64,000 nt of DNA from Jiangella ureilytica (GTDB taxonomy: Bacteria > Actinomycetota > Actinomycetes > Jiangellales > Jiangellaceae), in contig NZ_SMKL01000030.1 in the NCBI RefSeq assembly GCF_004348545.1, positions 1 through 64,000 of the forward strand. Direction: 5' to 3'. The notes below the pieces were generated by a model. The model saw only the letters and a program-made list of their open reading frames with translations, had not been told where the DNA came from and ran no database searches. Shown one piece after another: positions 17,934 through 26,591 of this stretch; positions within the stretch are counted from its first letter, which is position 1, and every line of letters starts with the position of its first letter. Both the position numbers and the translations under genes were made by a program.

Positions 17934-19301
17934 ATGAAGGCAGGCTGGACCAGTCTGGGGCACGTCACGTCGCCCGAGGAGCGGACGGGCGCCGACCCCT
18001 GGGCGGGCGGGTCCTGGCGGTACACCGAGGGCACGAGCCGGCCGGCTCCGGGCCTCGCCGACCCCGGCGCGGTCACGCGCCGGCTGGCCGCGGGCGCCGG
18101 TGCCGGTGCCGCCGCCGGCAATGGGACGGCACCGGCGACCACCCGGCCCGTCGAGGCGCCGACGCGGTTCATCGAGACCGCGCCGCACGGCAACGGCGTC
18201 CCGGCCGGCGCGCCCGGGCACGGGCGGGCGCCGAAGCGCCGCCGCGGCCTGGCGACGTTCGGCGTGCTGCTGCTGGCGCTGGCCGCCGGCGCCACGGGCG
18301 GCCTGGTGGCCGAGGCCATCGACGACGACGCGTCGGGCGGCGGCGACACCGTCACCGTCATCGGCGCCGACCCCGCCGGGCTGGTCGAGCGGCCGCCGGA
18401 GTCCATCGCGGGCGTGGCCGCCAGCGTGCTGCCCAGCGTGGTGTCGGTCAGTGTGGCCGACGCCGGCGGTTCGGGCTTCATCATCTCCGAGGACGGCTAC
18501 GTCATCACCAACAACCACGTCATCGCCTCCGCGGGTGAGGACGGCATCGAGCTGGCCTTCGTCGACGGCCGCCGGCTCACCGCCGAGCTGGTCGGCACCA
18601 GCCCCAGCTACGACATCGCCGTGCTGCGCGTCGACGCCGACGACCTCCAGCCGGTGGTCTTCGGCGACTCCGCCTCCGTGGCCGTGGGCGACCCCGTCGT
18701 CGCCATCGGCAGCCCGCTGGGCCTCGACGCCACCGTCACCAGCGGCATCGTCTCGGCGCTGGAGCGGCCGGTCACCGCGGGCGGCGAGGACGACCAGTCC
18801 TACATCAACGCGCTCCAGACCGACGCCGCCATCAACCCCGGCAACTCCGGCGGCCCGCTGGTCGACAGCGCCGGGCGCGTCATCGGCGTCAACTCCGCCA
18901 TCGCCAGCCTCGGCCTCGGCGAGCAGGTCGGCTCCATCGGCCTCGGTTTCGCCATCCCCATCGAGCAGGTGCAGCGCACCGCGCAGCAGCTCATCGCCGA
19001 CGGCGAGGCCGTCTACCCGGTCATGGGCGTGCTGCTCGACAACGGCTTCGTCGGCACCGGCGCACGGGTGGCCGAAAACGGCGACAACGGCCCCGGCGTC
19101 AGCCCAGGCGGCCCGGCCGACGAGGTCGGCATCGAGTCCGGCGACGTCGTCGTCGAGGTCGACGGCCAAGACATCCGCACCCCGGCCGAGCTGATCGTCC
19201 GGCTGCGCGCGCACGAGCCCGGCGACCAGATCGAGGTGGTCGTCGACCGCGAGGGCGAGGAGCTCACCTTCACCCTCACCCTGGGCTCGGCCGTAGGTTG
19301 A
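17934..19301 (+). CDS. htrA: HtrA/DegP-like membrane serine protease with PDZ domain
   Basis: A 455-residue protein. A cytoplasmic Gly/Ala/Pro-rich lead of about 100 residues is followed by one transmembrane helix (FGVLLLALAAGATGGLVAEA). The trypsin-like domain has the triad His195 (ITNNHVIA), Asp227 (SYDIAVLRV) and Ser305 (NPGNSGGPLV). A C-terminal PDZ domain spans about 362-450 (GPADEVGIESGDVVVEVDGQ). It degrades or refolds misfolded exported proteins and, by analogy with mycobacterial HtrA, may process the SigE anti-sigma. It follows the RseB-like gene by 58 bases. Confidence 0.95.
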   Translation: MKAGWTSLGHVTSPEERTGADPWAGGSWRYTEGTSRPAPGLADPGAVTRRLAAGAGAGAAAGNGTAPATTRPVEAPTRFIETAPHGNGVPAGAPGHGRAPKRRRGLATFGVLLLALAAGATGGLVAEAIDDDASGGGDTVTVIGADPAGLVERPPESIAGVAASVLPSVVSVSVADAGGSGFIISEDGYVITNNHVIASAGEDGIELAFVDGRRLTAELVGTSPSYDIAVLRVDADDLQPVVFGDSASVAVGDPVVAIGSPLGLDATVTSGIVSALERPVTAGGEDDQSYINALQTDAAINPGNSGGPLVDSAGRVIGVNSAIASLGLGEQVGSIGLGFAIPIEQVQRTAQQLIADGEAVYPVMGVLLDNGFVGTGARVAENGDNGPGVSPGGPADEVGIESGDVVVEVDGQDIRTPAELIVRLRAHEPGDQIEVVVDREGEELTFTLTLGSAVG

Positions 19302-19359
19302 CGCAGCACGTAGTCTTGCGGGGACGGATGCACGTACGTAGCGGACGTGGGGGCCGGCT

Positions 19360-19938
19360 GTGTTCGACATAGGTATCGGCGAGGTGTTCGTGCTACTCGT
19401 CGTGGCCCTGCTCGTCTTCGGCCCCGACCGGCTGCCCGAGATGGCCAAGCAGGCCGCCGGGTTCGTCCGCGACCTGCGCACCATGGTGGCCAACGCCCGC
19501 AAGGACCTCTCCGGCAGTGTCGGCGATCTCGGCATCGACAAAGAGGATCTGAAGACCCTCTCGGACCTGCGCAACCCCAAGTCCTTCGTGCGCTCCAAGG
19601 TGCTCGACGGCATCGACCTCGGCCTCGACGACGACGACGCCGGCTCCAGCCGCACCAACGGCACCAATGGCGTCAACGGCACCCGCCCGTCGACGGCGGC
19701 GAGCACGGGGACCGAGCACGTGGGCGAGGTGGTCGACGTGCCGCCCCCGTCCGCCGACGTCCCGCCTCCGCCGGAGGACGACGTCCCCGACTTCGACAAC
19801 CCGCCGCCTCCCATGGAGGACACCCCCGAGGGCCCGCCCGCCGAGCCGGTCGTCGCATCGGCAGACGACGAGCAGGAGCAGGTGCCGGTGAACGCCGAGG
19901 CCTCCAGGTCGCCGCGGTTCGACCCGGACGCCACCTGA
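19360..19938 (+). CDS. tatB: Sec-independent protein translocase subunit TatB
   Basis: A 192-residue TatB started at GTG. The N-terminal membrane helix MFDIGIGEVFVLLVVALLVF is followed by the conserved hinge GPDRLPEMAKQAAG and the amphipathic helix, then a long acidic and Pro-rich tail (VPPPSADVPPPPEDDVPDFD), typical of actinobacterial TatB. It forms the twin-arginine signal receptor with TatC. The context sigE-anti-sigma-htrA-tatB is conserved in actinobacteria. The gene usually found next, mrp, is displaced here to 34466 by an accessory block. Confidence 0.93.
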   Translation: MFDIGIGEVFVLLVVALLVFGPDRLPEMAKQAAGFVRDLRTMVANARKDLSGSVGDLGIDKEDLKTLSDLRNPKSFVRSKVLDGIDLGLDDDDAGSSRTNGTNGVNGTRPSTAASTGTEHVGEVVDVPPPSADVPPPPEDDVPDFDNPPPPMEDTPEGPPAEPVVASADDEQEQVPVNAEASRSPRFDPDAT

Positions 19939-19955
19939 TCCGGTTGGTGGGGTTC

Positions 19956-20526
19956 CCCCGTCCCCCTGCTGCCCATTCTCTTAGCCGCGGGGACCCGCCT
20001 CAAGTCCGTGCCCTCTGTGGTTGCTTGGCCGTGTGGTTGGGGGCTTGGACTTGACCCGGGTCCCCGCGGTCTAAGAACGGGCAGCTATCAGGGGGACGGG
20101 GGGAGTCTGGCGACGGGCGCGGCGTCATCGGGCCTGTTGGTGTCCACGTGGTGGGATTTGGCGGCGTTGGCGGGGGCATCACGAGGTTCTCTGCCGCTTC
20201 ACGAGGCATGCATGCCTGGTGATGTGGCAGAAGGCCTGGTGATGTAGCGGATCGCCGATGATCATCGCGGTGCACAGCCCGGCGAACCGGGCCAACTGGG
20301 CGAAACGGGCACGCGAAACGGGGGCGCGAACGGGGACGCGAAACGGGGACGCGAAACGGTGAGGCGTGCCCAGTTCCTCCCCGTCCCCCTGATAGCTGCC
20401 CGTTCTTAAGCCCCGGGTGCCCGGGTCAAGCCGAAGCCCCGCAAGCACAGCGGCGAGGTGACCACAGCGGGCGCCGGCTTGAGGCGGGCGGCCGGGGCTA
20501 AGAGAATGGGCAGCAGGGGGACGGGG
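19956..20526. repeat. Intergenic composite hairpin element, copy 2
   Basis: Outer 28-nt inverted repeats are perfect (19956-19983 against 20499-20526), and so are inner 26-nt repeats (20076-20101 against 20379-20404). The left local stem is CCGCGGGGACCC (19985-19996) with GGGTCCCCGCGG (20058-20069), then CAAGTCC with GGACTTG. These differ from copy 1 in sequence but keep full pairing. The core 20179-20277 is identical over 99 nt to copy 3 and holds palindromes GGCATGCATGCC and CGATGATCATCG. A short tandem repeat of GGGGACGCGAAAC units is inserted at about 20312-20360. It begins 18 bases after the tatB stop and accounts for most of the 763-base gap before the GntR gene. Confidence 0.93.
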
Positions 20527-20675
20527 AGCCCACCTCAAACCCCCGCCAACCCCGGTTTCCCGGCGGACGCCCGCACGCTGCCGCTCACCTCGGCGAACGC
20601 CGCGATCGGCCGATCCCGGCTCGCATGACAACACGTGACTGTGGTCCCGCGCGTAGTCAGCCCTATCGACAGAAA

Positions 20676-20698
20676 AGTGATTTAGTGATCTAATCACT
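20676..20698. promoter_or_regulatory. GntR/FadR-type operator overlapping the regulator's start
   Basis: Arms AGTGATT and AATCACT (7 bp perfect, 9-base spacer) end only 3 bases before the ATG at 20702. No Shine-Dalgarno is visible between, so the mRNA may be leaderless, with the operator over the core promoter. The symmetry suggests autorepression by the encoded FadR-type protein. Confidence 0.6.
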
Positions 20699-20701
20699 CC
20701 C

Positions 20702-21409
20702 ATGACCACCGGAGAAGCGGGTCGCCGGACGCTGGCTGACGAGCTGGCGGCGGGTGTCGTGCAGCTGATCCGTGAGCGCCGGCTCGAGGCGGGCGCGCAG
20801 ATGGACACCGTCCGGTCCATGGCCGAGCGGTTCGCCGTCGCCGTCCCGACCATGCGCGAGGCGTTGCGCCGGCTCGAGGCGATGGGCGTGGTCGTGCTGC
20901 GGCACGGGTCCGGGGTGTACGTGGGCGAGAACGTGCGCCGCTCGGTGCTGCCGAACCCGCACGGGCCGCTGCTGACCAGCGAGAGCCTGGTCGACCTGCT
21001 GCAGGCGCGGAGCACCATCGAGCCGCCCATCGCGGCCGTGGCCGCCGCCGTCCGGCACGAGGACGGGGTGGCGCGCATCTCCGAGACGCTGGCCGAGGCC
21101 GAGCAGTGCCTGATCAGTCGCAACGAGCGGCTGTGGCTGGTCAACCTCGACTTCCACCGGGCGGTCGCGCAGGCGTCGGGAAACACGGTGCTGGCCGAGG
21201 TGGTCGACTCCATCGTGCTGGTCCACGCCCAGGAACAGCGCGAGATCCTGCGACTGCACGGCGACGAGGACGAGGACTTCGAGGAGCACCGGCGCATTGC
21301 GCGCGCGGTGCTCGGCGGCGACGCGGGCGAGGCCTACCGGGCCAGCAAGGAGCACCTCGACAACGTCATCGAGGCGATCCGCGCCAGGGCACCCGAATCC
21401 GGCCGATAG
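20702..21409 (+). CDS. FadR-subfamily GntR transcriptional regulator
   Basis: A 235-residue protein. The N-terminal winged helix (LADELAAGVVQLIRERRLEAG, RSMAERFAVAVPTMREALRRLEA, HGSGVYVGENV) is followed by an FCD effector domain (LLQARSTIEPPIAAVAAA, LDFHRAVAQASGN, EEHRRIARAVLGGDA), whose Asp/His residues bind a metal and a carboxylate ligand. FCD regulators often sense sugar acids or other organic acids. This fits the downstream solute-binding protein, permeases, SDR and enolase-superfamily genes, which it probably represses in the absence of substrate. Confidence 0.92.
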   Translation: MTTGEAGRRTLADELAAGVVQLIRERRLEAGAQMDTVRSMAERFAVAVPTMREALRRLEAMGVVVLRHGSGVYVGENVRRSVLPNPHGPLLTSESLVDLLQARSTIEPPIAAVAAAVRHEDGVARISETLAEAEQCLISRNERLWLVNLDFHRAVAQASGNTVLAEVVDSIVLVHAQEQREILRLHGDEDEDFEEHRRIARAVLGGDAGEAYRASKEHLDNVIEAIRARAPESGR

Positions 21410-21496
21410 CCACAAGGCCGTCATGCCGACCTGTCACGGGCACATGCTGACGGGTTACACCCGATGTCATACACGAATGCAACGAGGTGAATCATC

Positions 21497-22765
21497 GTGA
21501 GAATGCGTCACAGTGCGGTGCTCGCAGCCGTGGCCGGTTCAGCGCTGGTCCTGGCCGCGTGCGGCGGTGGGGACGACGACGACACCGAGGGTTCCGCCGG
21601 CCCCGGCATGATCAACTTTTACACCGACAAGGGCGCCTGGGAGCCTCAGTTCCTCGAGGTGTCCGACGTGTCGGAGCTGAGCCTGGGCCTCGGCCTCGAC
21701 TTCACCGGTTACTCCGACGCCGACCAGTACTCGGCCTTCATCCGGCAGTCGTTCCGGACCAACGAGAAGCCGGACCTGTTCACCTGGCACACCGGCAGCG
21801 AGCTCGAGGACCTGGTCGCCGAGGACCTGCTGGCGCCCACCACGGACATCTGGGAGTCGGCCATCAGCGACGGCAACGTGCCCGAGGCGCTGCGCGAGCA
21901 CTTCACCGTCGGCGACGAGCAGTACTGCGTGCCCATGAACGCCGCCTACTGGGTCATGTACTACAACAAGCCGCTCTTCGAGCAGTACGGCCTGGCCGAG
22001 CCCACCAGCTGGACCGAGCTCATGACCGTCGCCGACACCCTGCTGGCCAACGGCGTCACCCCGTTCTACGAGACCAACATCCTGTTCTCGTTCGTCTGGT
22101 TCCAGACGCTGCTGGCCGGCACCGATCCCGATCTCTACAACGCGCTCTCCAACGGCGAGGCCAGCTACACCGACCCCGGCATCGTCGAGGTCATGGAGCA
22201 GTGGCGGACCATGCTCGAAACCGGCTACTTCGGCGACCCGGGCGACCAGACCACGCCGCAGGACCAGCTGAAGAACGGCACCGTCGCGATGATCAACTTC
22301 GGGACGTTCCTCAGCGGCCAGCTCAACAGCGTCAGCATGGTGTCGGGCACCGACTACGACTTCTTCGTCATCCCGAACGCCAACGCCGAGCTGCCGCAGA
22401 CCTCGCTGATCTTCGAGACCGGCCCCATGTGCACCGCCAAGGACGCCGAGAACGAGACGTCGGCGCTGCAGTACGCCGAGTGGTGGATGTCCGAGGAGGC
22501 GCAGACCACCTGGGCCAACGCCCGCGGCGACGTGTCGTTCAACCCGAAGGCGCTGGTACAGGACCAGGCGCTCGCCGAGCTGAACGAGCAGTCCGCCGGC
22601 GACGACTACCTGCTGCTCGAGCGGTACTTCGAGGCGACGCCGACGCCGGTGCTGACGGCGGCGCTCGACGGCTTCGGGGCCTTCGTCACGAACCCGGGCG
22701 ACCCCATGCCGATCCTCGAGACCATCCAGGCCGAGGCCGACGCCTACTGGAGCGAGCAGGGCTGA
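21497..22765 (+). CDS. Sugar ABC transporter substrate-binding lipoprotein
   Basis: A 422-residue family-1 extracellular solute-binding protein. It starts at GTG behind GAGGTG. The signal peptide ends in lipobox LVLAAC, so it is lipid-anchored outside the membrane. INFYTDKGAWEPQF, YCVPMNAAYWVMYYNKPLFEQYGL and AALQYAEWWMSEEAQ-like segments are typical of the UgpB/MalE type. It would deliver a saccharide or sugar acid to the two permeases that follow. No ATPase is encoded in the cluster, so a shared MsiK-type ATPase elsewhere is likely. Confidence 0.92.
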   Translation: MRMRHSAVLAAVAGSALVLAACGGGDDDDTEGSAGPGMINFYTDKGAWEPQFLEVSDVSELSLGLGLDFTGYSDADQYSAFIRQSFRTNEKPDLFTWHTGSELEDLVAEDLLAPTTDIWESAISDGNVPEALREHFTVGDEQYCVPMNAAYWVMYYNKPLFEQYGLAEPTSWTELMTVADTLLANGVTPFYETNILFSFVWFQTLLAGTDPDLYNALSNGEASYTDPGIVEVMEQWRTMLETGYFGDPGDQTTPQDQLKNGTVAMINFGTFLSGQLNSVSMVSGTDYDFFVIPNANAELPQTSLIFETGPMCTAKDAENETSALQYAEWWMSEEAQTTWANARGDVSFNPKALVQDQALAELNEQSAGDDYLLLERYFEATPTPVLTAALDGFGAFVTNPGDPMPILETIQAEADAYWSEQG

Positions 22766-22777
22766 GGGAGAACGACG

Positions 22778-23719
22778 ATGTCCGCGCCGGCCACCGCCGC
22801 ACCCCCGACGTCCGCCGGCGGCTCCGCACCGCGCGAGCCGCGGCGGCGCGACCGGAACGCCTACGGCTGGCCGGCGCGGGCGTTCAGCCTGCCCGCGGTC
22901 GTGGTGGTCGCGGTCCTGCTGTACCTGCCGTTCCTCTGGACCACCTGGATCAGCCTCACCGAGTACGACGGCCTCGGCTCGCCCGAGTGGGTGGGGCTGG
23001 ACAACTACCGCGCGATGTTCGACGACGCCAACTTCCTGACGTCGCTGCGCAACACGCTGATCTGGGTGGCCGGCACCATCACGGTGCCGGTCGCCCTGGG
23101 CCTGCTGATCGCGATGCTCTCGCACGGGCTGCGGTTCGGGGCGTGGCTGCGGCTGCCGTTCCTCCTCCCATACGCGATCTCCGGCGTCGCCGTCGGCATC
23201 GTCTGGGTGTTCGTGCTGCAGAACGGCGGCGGGCTGAGCCAGGCCCTCGACACGTTCGGGCTGCCGGGGGCGGACACCCGATGGCTGCTGGACGCGCCGA
23301 TGAACACCGTCGTCATGATCGGCGCGGCGGCCTGGCAGCAGACCGGCGTGAACGCGCTGCTGTTCGTCATCGGGCTGCAGTCGATCCCGCGCGAGCCCAT
23401 CGAGGCGGCGCGCCTGGACGGGGCGTCGGGCTGGCGGATGTTCCGGCACATGTACTGGCCCATGCTGCGGCCGCTGACGACGGTGGTCGTCGGGCTGGGG
23501 CTGGTGGCCAGCCTGAAGACGTTCGACATCGTCTGGATCATGACGCAGGGCGGGCCGGGCCGGAACTCCGAGACCCTGGCGGTCACGATGTACGAGGAGA
23601 CGTTCGTGAACAGCGCCTACGGCTCCGGGTCGGCCGTCGCGGTGTTCCTGAGCGCCGTCACGTTCCTCGCCGCCATCACCTACCTGCGCCGTCAGCTGTC
23701 GACCGAGCGGACGGTGTGA
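22778..23719 (+). CDS. ABC sugar transporter permease (MalF/UgpA type)
   Basis: A 313-residue integral membrane protein with six predicted helices after a Pro/Arg-rich cytoplasmic lead. The EAA loop that contacts the ATPase is EPIEAARLDGASGWRMFRHM. VVVVAVLLYLPFLWTTWISL and ISGVAVGIVWVFVLQNGG are among the helices. It begins 12 bases after the solute-binding protein gene and pairs with the next permease. Substrate specificity cannot be read from the sequence. Confidence 0.92.
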   Translation: MSAPATAAPPTSAGGSAPREPRRRDRNAYGWPARAFSLPAVVVVAVLLYLPFLWTTWISLTEYDGLGSPEWVGLDNYRAMFDDANFLTSLRNTLIWVAGTITVPVALGLLIAMLSHGLRFGAWLRLPFLLPYAISGVAVGIVWVFVLQNGGGLSQALDTFGLPGADTRWLLDAPMNTVVMIGAAAWQQTGVNALLFVIGLQSIPREPIEAARLDGASGWRMFRHMYWPMLRPLTTVVVGLGLVASLKTFDIVWIMTQGGPGRNSETLAVTMYEETFVNSAYGSGSAVAVFLSAVTFLAAITYLRRQLSTERTV

Positions 23720-23720
23720 C

Positions 23721-24539
23721 ATGGCCGCCCGTGTGCTGCGCCCCGCCATCCTGCTGATCCTCGGCGTCGTCTGGCTGGCGCCGCTCTACCTGCTGATCGT
23801 CAACGCCGCCAAGCCCGCCGCGCGCTACGCGTCGGACCAGGTGTGGCGGCCCATCGGCGAGTTCGCACTCGTCGACAATCTGCGCGAGGCCTGGGACCTT
23901 GCGGGCCTCGCCGACGCCGTCACCAGCACCGTCATCTACAGCGTGGTGGCGCCGGCGCTGGCGGTGCTGATCGGCGCCGCCGTCGGCTTCGGCATCGTGG
24001 CGCTGCGTCTGAAGCACGGGTTCTTCTGGTTCGTGCTGGTGTTCGGCGGCACGATCTTCCCGCTGCAGATGATCCTGATGCCGCTGTTCGTCGGCTACGT
24101 CGAGGCCGACGTGTTCGACACCCGCCTGGGCCTGGTGGCGATCTACACGGCCATCTCGGTGCCGTTCGCGGCGCTGGTCATGCGCAACTTCCTCGGCGGC
24201 ATCGCGCACCAGGTGTTCGAGGCCGCGGTCGTCGACGGCGCGAGCACGTGGCGCATCTTCTGGCGCATCTACCTGCCGATGTCCGGCAGCGCGCTGGTGG
24301 CGGTGTTCATCCTGCAGGCGACGTTCGTCTGGAACGACCTGCTGCTGGGCCTCACGCTCAGCCAGTCCGACGAGGTCCGCCCGCTGATGACGGCACTCAC
24401 CGGCCTGCAGGACACCTACGGCGGGTCGTCGCTGGTGACCGTGCTGGCGGGCGGGCTGCTGGTGTCGCTGCCGACGGTGGTGCTGTTCCTGTCGACCCAG
24501 CGGATCTTCAGCCGGGGCCTCAACCTCGGCCAGTTCTAG
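23721..24539 (+). CDS. ABC sugar transporter permease (MalG/UgpE type)
   Basis: A 272-residue membrane protein, the second half of the permease heterodimer. The EAA loop is HQVFEAAVVDGASTWRIFWR. Helices include AILLILGVVWLAPLYLLIVN and ALVAVFILQATFVWNDLLLG. It starts one base after the stop of the first permease gene. It ends in NLGQF just before an AGGAGG-type site that serves the SDR gene. Confidence 0.92.
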   Translation: MAARVLRPAILLILGVVWLAPLYLLIVNAAKPAARYASDQVWRPIGEFALVDNLREAWDLAGLADAVTSTVIYSVVAPALAVLIGAAVGFGIVALRLKHGFFWFVLVFGGTIFPLQMILMPLFVGYVEADVFDTRLGLVAIYTAISVPFAALVMRNFLGGIAHQVFEAAVVDGASTWRIFWRIYLPMSGSALVAVFILQATFVWNDLLLGLTLSQSDEVRPLMTALTGLQDTYGGSSLVTVLAGGLLVSLPTVVLFLSTQRIFSRGLNLGQF

Positions 24540-24550
24540 GAGGCGTAGCG

Positions 24551-25339
24551 ATGACTGTGGCCGTGGTGACCGGCGGCGCGGCGGGCATCGGCCGGGCCGT
24601 CGTGGAGCGGCTGGCCGGCGACGGCGACCTCGTGGTCGCGCTCGATCGCGACGCGACGGCGCTCGGCGGGCTGGCAGCCGAGGCGGCGGCGCGCGGCTGG
24701 GACGTCCGGGTCCGAGAGCTCGACGTGGCCGACGACGCCGCCGTCGAGCGCTGCGCCGCCGACCTGACCGAGGAGTTCGGGAGCATCGGCACCCTGGTCT
24801 GCGCGGCCGGCATCCAGCGCTACGGCACCGTCGAAGAGACGGACCTGGCGCTGTTCGACGAGGTCATGAGCGTCAACCTGCGTGGCGTCTTCGCCGTCTG
24901 TCATTTCCTGATGCCGCTGCTGCGGGCCCACGGCGGCGGCTCGGTCGTCGTCGTGGCGTCCGTGCAGGCGTACCAGGTGCAGACCGGCGTCGCGGCCTAC
25001 GCGGCGTCCAAGGGCGCACTGGTCGCGCTGGTCCGCGCCATGGCCCTCGACCACGCGCCCGACGGCGTGCGCGTCAACGCCGTCCTGCCCGGCTCGGTCG
25101 ACACCCCCATGCTGCGCTGGGCGGCGCAGCGGTTCGCCGGCGGCCGGCCCGCCGATGACGTCGTCGCCGAGTGGGGCCGGACCCACCCGCTGGGCCGGGT
25201 CGCCCGGCCGGCCGAGGTGGCCGAGGCGGTCGCCTACCTGGCGAGCCCGCGGGCCAGCTTCGTCACCGGCACCGACCTGGTGGTCGACGGCGGCCTGCGC
25301 ACCGCGCTCGCGGTGGCGCTGCCCGAGAAGGAGAGCTGA
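24551..25339 (+). CDS. Short-chain dehydrogenase/reductase
   Basis: A 262-residue classical SDR. The cofactor motif is [13 protein letters not shown] (TGxxxGIG), followed by [10 protein letters not shown] (NAG-like). The catalytic residues are Ser137 (VVASVQAY), Tyr150 and Lys154 (AYAASKGAL), and the C-terminus has [13 protein letters not shown]. An Asp after beta-2 (ALDRD) favours NAD(H). It probably oxidises a sugar or sugar-acid hydroxyl in the pathway fed by the upstream transporter. The ATG is preceded by AGGAGG nine bases away. Confidence 0.9.
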   Translation: MTVAVVTGGAAGIGRAVVERLAGDGDLVVALDRDATALGGLAAEAAARGWDVRVRELDVADDAAVERCAADLTEEFGSIGTLVCAAGIQRYGTVEETDLALFDEVMSVNLRGVFAVCHFLMPLLRAHGGGSVVVVASVQAYQVQTGVAAYAASKGALVALVRAMALDHAPDGVRVNAVLPGSVDTPMLRWAAQRFAGGRPADDVVAEWGRTHPLGRVARPAEVAEAVAYLASPRASFVTGTDLVVDGGLRTALAVALPEKES

Positions 25340-25343
25340 GCAC

Positions 25344-26588
25344 GTGAAGATCGTCGACGTGCGGGCGACCACCGTGACGGTGCCGCTCGAGGCGCCGCTG
25401 CGGCACAGCAACGGCGCGCACTGGGGCCGGTTCGTCCGCACCATCGTCGAGGTCGAGGCCGACAACGGGCTGGTCGGGCTGGGTGAGATGGGCGGCGGCG
25501 GTCAGAGCGCCGAGGACGCCGTCCGCGGCCTGCGCGACTACCTGGTCGGCCACGACCCCGCCCGCACCGAGGCGCTGCGGTTCATGCTCGCCAACCCGAC
25601 GGCCAGCCTCTACAACAACCGCACCCAGCTGCTGGCGGCCGTCGAGTTCGCCTGCCTGGACCTGCAGGGCCGGCACCTCGGCGTGCCGGTGCACGAACTG
25701 CTCGGCGGCAAGGTACGCGACCGCGTCGCGTTCGCCAGCTACCTGTTCTTCCGCTACCCGGGCGCCGACGGCAGCGGCGAGGTGCGCACGCCCGCGCAGC
25801 TGGTCGCGCACGCCCGCGAGCTGAAGGAGCGGCACGGCTTCACGGTGCACAAGCTCAAGGGCGGCGTGTTCCCGCCCGACTACGAGCTCGAGTGCTACCG
25901 CGCGCTGGCCGAGGCGTTCCCCGGCGACCGGCTGCGCCACGACCCCAACGGCGCCTGGTCGGCCGAGGAGGCGGTCCGGTTCGCCGCGGCCATCGAGGGG
26001 CTGCGCAACGACTACCTCGAGGACCCGACCTGGGGGATGAACGGGCTGCGCCGGGTCCGCGAGAACACCGCCATCCCGATCGCCACGAACACCGTCGTCG
26101 TGACCTTCGAGCAGCTGGCCGCGAACGTGCGCGATCCCGCCGTCGACGTCGTGCTGCTCGACACCACGTTCTGGGGCGGCATCCGTCAGTGCGTCAAGGC
26201 GGCGGCGGTCTGCGAGACGTTCCAGCTGGGCGTGGCCGTGCACTCGTCCGGCGAGCTGGGCATCCAGCTGGCCACCATGCTGCACCTGGGCGCCGTCGTG
26301 CCGAACCTGTCGTTCGCCGCCGACGCGCACTACCACCACCTGACCGGTGACGTCATCGCCGGCGGGCCGTTCCGGTACACCGGCGGCGGCATCGACGTGC
26401 CCGACGGGCCGGGGCTCGGCGTCGAGCTCGACCGCGACAAGGTCGCCGAGTACGCCGAGCTGTATCGGGAACTGGGTGGGTACCCATACGACCGCGATCC
26501 CGGCCGGCCCGGCTGGTATCCGCTGCTGCCCAACTCGGACTGGGCCGACCCGGCGCAGGGCGGCCCGGTCGACCTCGGAGGACGCTGA
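25344..26588 (+). CDS. Enolase-superfamily sugar acid dehydratase (glucarate dehydratase-like)
   Basis: A 414-residue protein. The capping domain ([40 protein letters not shown]) precedes the barrel. The general base pair is K170-x-K172 (HKLKGG). Metal ligands are HDPNGAW (Asp), LEDPTW (Glu) and ATNTVV (Asn). The C-terminal catalytic His is in [10 protein letters not shown]. The Asn at the third metal site and the K-x-K motif fit the glucarate/galactarate dehydratase subgroup, which forms keto-deoxy sugar acids. The exact diacid is uncertain. The GTG start follows the SDR stop by 4 bases. Confidence 0.87.
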   Translation: MKIVDVRATTVTVPLEAPLRHSNGAHWGRFVRTIVEVEADNGLVGLGEMGGGGQSAEDAVRGLRDYLVGHDPARTEALRFMLANPTASLYNNRTQLLAAVEFACLDLQGRHLGVPVHELLGGKVRDRVAFASYLFFRYPGADGSGEVRTPAQLVAHARELKERHGFTVHKLKGGVFPPDYELECYRALAEAFPGDRLRHDPNGAWSAEEAVRFAAAIEGLRNDYLEDPTWGMNGLRRVRENTAIPIATNTVVVTFEQLAANVRDPAVDVVLLDTTFWGGIRQCVKAAAVCETFQLGVAVHSSGELGIQLATMLHLGAVVPNLSFAADAHYHHLTGDVIAGGPFRYTGGGIDVPDGPGLGVELDRDKVAEYAELYRELGGYPYDRDPGRPGWYPLLPNSDWADPAQGGPVDLGGR

Positions 26589-26591
26589 CCG

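Noticed and set aside
20179-21297. Open frames that end with the same peptide (LHHQAFCHITRHACLVKRQR) in repeat copies 2 and 3
   Set aside because: Only the last part, inside the repeat core, is shared. The upstream parts are antisense to unrelated genes. Copy 1 does not keep the frame, so the identity reflects DNA conservation of the core and not a protein.
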